From Cyclobacteriaceae bacterium (GTDB taxonomy: Bacteria; Bacteroidota; Bacteroidia; Cytophagales; Cyclobacteriaceae): a stretch of 64,000 bases of DNA. The DNA is taken from NCBI GenBank assembly GCA_016786585.1, contig JAEUUI010000002.1, positions 1-64,000 on the forward strand, written 5' to 3'. The notes under the pieces were generated by a model that saw only the letters and a program-made list of their open reading frames with translations, ran no database searches and was not told the origin of the DNA. Shown here piece by piece: positions 61,026-64,000 of this stretch; within the stretch, counting starts at the first letter, position 1; each line of letters starts with the position of its first letter. The position numbers and the translations under genes were made by a program.

Positions 61026-61085
61026 CCGGCTCTTAAGCAGCCTTAATACCCCCATGGCATCTTGCGATCATAAAAAGTAATCGCG

Positions 61086-61559
61086 ATGCAAACCGTTTTA
61101 ATTCCAACCGACTTCACCACAACACCCTTGCTGTTATTGAAACATGCAGCATTGTCGGCAGCGGATAAACTTGAGGTGATTTTCATGTACAGTACGTTTA
61201 CGTCAGACTCGATCACAGATTTGTTGTTCTATTCTCCGCAACGAATTTTACAGGCCGCTATCCCGCGTGATTTTCGGGAAGGGTGTGCAATCATGATGAA
61301 TAAATATCCGGAGAAAATTTCGGGTATTCGCTACGAAGTGTTTCATGGCAACAATGCAACTGCATTTCAAATTCTCGCTGACTTGAATAAGGTCGACAAA
61401 GTATTGATTGCACGCGATCAGCCGTTCAGGCTTCATGGATATGAATTTAATCCGGTTTCAAACATCCTGACGAGCAATATCCCGGTTGAGGAAGTAGCGA
61501 TGCAGGTTTCACCGCGTGTGAATGAAAAAGATTTGATCGCACAACTTCTAACCAGTTAA
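61086..61559 (+). CDS. UspA-like (universal stress protein-related) protein
   Basis: A 157-residue protein starting Val-Leu-Ile-Pro-Thr-Asp-Phe-Thr, the typical opening of universal stress proteins. It is shorter than the two-domain Bacteroidota forms and lacks an obvious Gly-x2-Gly-x9-Gly-Ser/Thr ATP loop, so it is a divergent member. The phased direct repeats upstream suggest control by the OmpR-type regulator. The next gene starts five bases on. Confidence 0.65.
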   Translation: MQTVLIPTDFTTTPLLLLKHAALSAADKLEVIFMYSTFTSDSITDLLFYSPQRILQAAIPRDFREGCAIMMNKYPEKISGIRYEVFHGNNATAFQILADLNKVDKVLIARDQPFRLHGYEFNPVSNILTSNIPVEEVAMQVSPRVNEKDLIAQLLTS

Positions 61560-61563
61560 GGGC

Positions 61564-62020
61564 ATGCGCACACTAACAGTCTATTTGCTTATTGTGGTGA
61601 CGGCCGCTTTGGTAATGTTTTGTGCCATGAATTCAGTCGAAAGTCCGGAACATAAAATTCTGGGCTCCTGGAAGGAACTCGCGTGGGAATACGAGAAAGT
61701 TTACAATCGGGCAGCCCGAAATGAAATCGGGCCGGATACAATCTCACAGAGCGTAAAAGATCAGCTTGGACAACATTTGGTAATTCATTCAGCGGAGCAC
61801 TGGCAGTAAGCCTGACGGAACCTTGCTCTTGCAGGGTGCGGGCAACGACAAGGAAGTGAAATGGAAACTGAAAGGACGCGGTCACATTCTTGAACTGGAA
61901 TACGACAACCGCGTAATCGAACATTACAATCTGACGCAGCTAACCGCTAATACCATGGTACTCAATTTTGATTCTGACATCCAGGTAAAAGGTATTGCGA
62001 AACTGACGTTTATTAAATAA
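61564..62020 (+). pseudogene. Small lipoprotein-like gene broken by a frameshift near 61804
   Basis: The first frame (61564-61809, 81 residues) has a signal ending near Val-Met-Phe-Cys and stops after His-Trp-Gln. The second (61823-62020) continues in the +1 frame and is open back to 61784. Reading across one extra base near 61804 gives His-Trp-Ser-Lys-Pro-Asp-Gly-Thr-Leu-Leu-Leu, a seamless continuation. Together they would encode a lipoprotein of about 150 residues. A mutation or an assembly error is more likely than programmed frameshifting; no slippery heptamer is visible. It lies between the UspA-like and DUF1275 genes. Confidence 0.7.
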
Positions 62021-62027
62021 AAGAATT

Positions 62028-62801
62028 GTGTTAAGAAAATATAGCAATACAAGAACATTATCCGATAACATTAAACTGGGTGTGCTTACCGCGTTCAGTG
62101 CGGGCATGGTGAACATCGGTTCATTCCTGATTTTCCTTTCCTTTACATCAAACGTTACAGGTTACTTTGCCATTTTTGCGGCAGAAATTGTGCGCGGAAA
62201 CTTCTATCAGGTATTTGTGGTGCTCGAGTGGATATTTCTGTTCTTCTTTGGAAGCTTCACCTCAAACCTGATTGTTATCAACTTCAACAATCGCAATAAG
62301 TACGTTGCGCATGCCATTCCGGTGGTGTTTGAAATTACCTGCTTATTGATTGTCGGATTTTACGGACAATATTTTTACCAGGAAACGTTGAAGGAAACAG
62401 AGATGCTGTTGTCGCTCATGTTGTTTGCAATGGGTCTGCAAAACGGTTTGACAGCCAGCATCTCCAACTTTACCGTTAAAACCACACATCTCACGGGCGC
62501 AACAACCGATCTCGGCATTTTATTCTCGATGTTCACGAAAGCTGAGTTTCGCAAAAACCAGGAAATGACTGACAAAGCCAAATTGGTTGGCTCCATTATG
62601 ATCTCCTATATGGTCGGTGCAATTGTGGCAGGTGTTATCTACCAGTACGTTCAGTTCCGGTTGTTTTATATCGTCAGCGGATTTTTAACGGTAGTGATCG
62701 CATACGATCTGTATACGCTAAAATTCTTACGATACATCCAGAACCTGAGACGTAAAAAACAACCCGCAGTCGATCAAAAACTAATTACCGAAGGCTCTTA
62801 G
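62028..62801 (+). CDS. DUF1275/YoaK family membrane protein
   Basis: A 257-residue protein started at GTG 62028. It has about six membrane segments and the family motifs Ala-Phe-Ser-Ala-Gly-Met-Val-Asn-Ile-Gly-Ser-Phe (about 18-29), Ser-Asn-Val-Thr-Gly-Tyr and Met-Gly-Leu-Gln-Asn-Gly-Leu. The role of YoaK proteins is unknown. It overlaps the stop of the convergent hmgA gene by four bases. Confidence 0.87.
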   Translation: MLRKYSNTRTLSDNIKLGVLTAFSAGMVNIGSFLIFLSFTSNVTGYFAIFAAEIVRGNFYQVFVVLEWIFLFFFGSFTSNLIVINFNNRNKYVAHAIPVVFEITCLLIVGFYGQYFYQETLKETEMLLSLMLFAMGLQNGLTASISNFTVKTTHLTGATTDLGILFSMFTKAEFRKNQEMTDKAKLVGSIMISYMVGAIVAGVIYQYVQFRLFYIVSGFLTVVIAYDLYTLKFLRYIQNLRRKKQPAVDQKLITEGS

Positions 62802-63991
62802 GGCGTGTTAACCTCATTAAAATTTCCTTCGTTGTGGTCGGTCCAGCTCATCGGGTAATTCTTGTCCAGAAACTCGAGTGAATCTTCTGTCAGGAACAAC
62901 GGCTTGAACGTGTCGATCATTACGGCAAGCTCGTGCGTTTCTTTTGCGCCAATACTTTTTTCTACCGTACCCGGATGCGGTCCGTGGGGCAAGCCGCCCG
63001 GATGAAGCGTAAACGATCCGCGCTCAATTCCCCTGCGGCTCATAAAATTACCTTCTGCGTAGTACAGCACTTCATCACTGTCGATGTTGCTGTGATTGTA
63101 CGGTGCGGGGATTGCCAGCGGATGATAATCGAACAATCGCGGAACAAACGAACAGATCACAAAGTTGTGAGCCTGAAATGTTTGATGCACCGGAGGTGGC
63201 TGATGGATTCTTCCGGTAATCGGTTCAAAGTCGTGAATGGAAAATGCATACGGCCACAGGAATCCGTCCCAGCCAATCAGGTCAAGCGGACTGTGCTCAT
63301 ATACATACTGATGTAAAAATCCCTGCTTCTTGATATTCAACAAAAATTCGCCTTTGCTGGAGTCGGTAATCAGCTCATGTGGCGGACGGATATCACGTTC
63401 GCAATAAGGCGAGTGTTCTCCTAACTGGCCAAGCTCGTTGCGATATCTTCTTACGGTTTCAACCGGGGAATTCGCTTCAACAATCAATAGTCGTAACGGC
63501 CCTTCTTCAAATTCAAGTTTGTAGATCACGGTGCGTGGAATAACAACGTAATCGCCCTGACGGATTTCCAGTTTTCCGAATGGGGAAATCAGAACACCCT
63601 TTCCATCATGCACATACAGCACTTCATCGCCTTCTGCATTTTTATAGAAGTAATCCATCTTGCGTTGTGAAGGTGAGCAAATGGAAATCGAACAGTCGTT
63701 GTTTTTCAGCAAGACTTTACGCGCGCTCAGGTAATCCGTGCCGGTTGTAGTGACTTTGGATGTGTTGAGATGCGTTTGCTTCAGCGCGTAATCAGTGATG
63801 ATTTTCGGACCATACTTAACCGGCTCTTTCACGGCTTTGATGCGCGTAGGTGCATAAATATGGTACAGGTTGGAATAAATACCGGAAAAACCTTCCGAGC
63901 TCACCAACTCTTCTTTATACAAGCTGCCATCGGGCTGACGGAATTGCGTATGCCGCTTGTGCGGAATTTGTCCTAAACGGTGGTAGTACAT
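62798..63991 (-). CDS. hmgA: Homogentisate 1,2-dioxygenase
   Basis: A 397-residue cupin enzyme of normal length. It has Arg-Gln-Gly-Asp-Tyr-Val-Val-Ile-Pro-Arg (about 151-160) and the iron-ligand region Glu-Val-Leu-Tyr-Tyr-Ala-Glu-Gly-Asn-Phe with His-Pro-Gly-Gly-Leu-Pro-His-Gly-Pro-His (about 338-347). It opens homogentisate to maleylacetoacetate in tyrosine and phenylalanine degradation. Both ends are in the window; the rest of the pathway would lie beyond the right edge. Confidence 0.94.
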   Translation of the reverse strand: MYYHRLGQIPHKRHTQFRQPDGSLYKEELVSSEGFSGIYSNLYHIYAPTRIKAVKEPVKYGPKIITDYALKQTHLNTSKVTTTGTDYLSARKVLLKNNDCSISICSPSQRKMDYFYKNAEGDEVLYVHDGKGVLISPFGKLEIRQGDYVVIPRTVIYKLEFEEGPLRLLIVEANSPVETVRRYRNELGQLGEHSPYCERDIRPPHELITDSSKGEFLLNIKKQGFLHQYVYEHSPLDLIGWDGFLWPYAFSIHDFEPITGRIHQPPPVHQTFQAHNFVICSFVPRLFDYHPLAIPAPYNHSNIDSDEVLYYAEGNFMSRRGIERGSFTLHPGGLPHGPHPGTVEKSIGAKETHELAVMIDTFKPLFLTEDSLEFLDKNYPMSWTDHNEGNFNEVNTP

Positions 63992-64000
63992 AAAGACTTT

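Overview
The window looks like a chromosomal segment of a Bacteroidota bacterium, most likely a Cytophagales relative. The evidence is TAnnTTTG-type promoter boxes (for example the tRNA-Ser promoter, TTTG-N19-TACATTTG), weak or absent Shine-Dalgarno sequences, carboxypeptidase-regulatory-domain/TonB proteins, LytS/LytTR and PadR-permease pairs, a DUF5686 protein and sigma/anti-sigma pairs typical of that phylum. Genus is not determinable from the sequence alone.

Bases 1 to about 16,870 are the right-hand part of an integrative element inserted at the 3' end of a tRNA-Ser(UGA) gene; its left end is outside the window. From left to right it holds a LexA/CI-like S24 repressor (cut by the window edge), a divergent small HTH protein separated from it by paired operator-like sites, a complete four-gene Wadjet anti-plasmid system (jetA-jetB-jetC-jetD, overlapping reading frames, visibly AT-rich), a 1555-residue DNA methyltransferase plus Strawberry-notch-type helicase fusion, a translationally coupled 536-residue RecA-fold ATPase with an internal duplication, a holin-like membrane protein, and on the opposite strand a tyrosine recombinase followed by a membrane protein with a cytoplasmic C2H2-like finger. 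No capsid, tail or conjugation genes are visible in this portion.

From 16,870 to 64,000 the sequence is an ordinary chromosome: ATL DNA-repair protein, sodium/solute symporter, clpS-recR-aspartate aminotransferase, a LytS/LytTR two-component system, a PadR-regulated FtsX permease, a DUF885 hydrolase, a nucleoside transporter, a secreted serpin, two ECF sigma modules (one with a TonB-fused anti-sigma-like partner, one with a zinc anti-sigma), gmk-nadD, a DUF5686 protein, the selenouridine pair selU-selD, a class-C-type serine hydrolase, pyrH-frr, a biotin carboxyl carrier protein, a TPP-riboswitch-controlled TonB-dependent receptor, a UbiA prenyltransferase, purN, an OmpR-type two-component system with helically phased direct repeats downstream, a DUF1275 protein and homogentisate dioxygenase.

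The most interesting part is the element: a defence system against circular plasmids carried by an element that must itself excise, placed next to a lambda-like SOS-type switch, together with a poorly understood methyltransferase-helicase/RecA-like gene pair. Two chromosomal genes look frameshifted (24471-25153 and 61564-62020), and 38440-38650 may encode an unannotated structured RNA.
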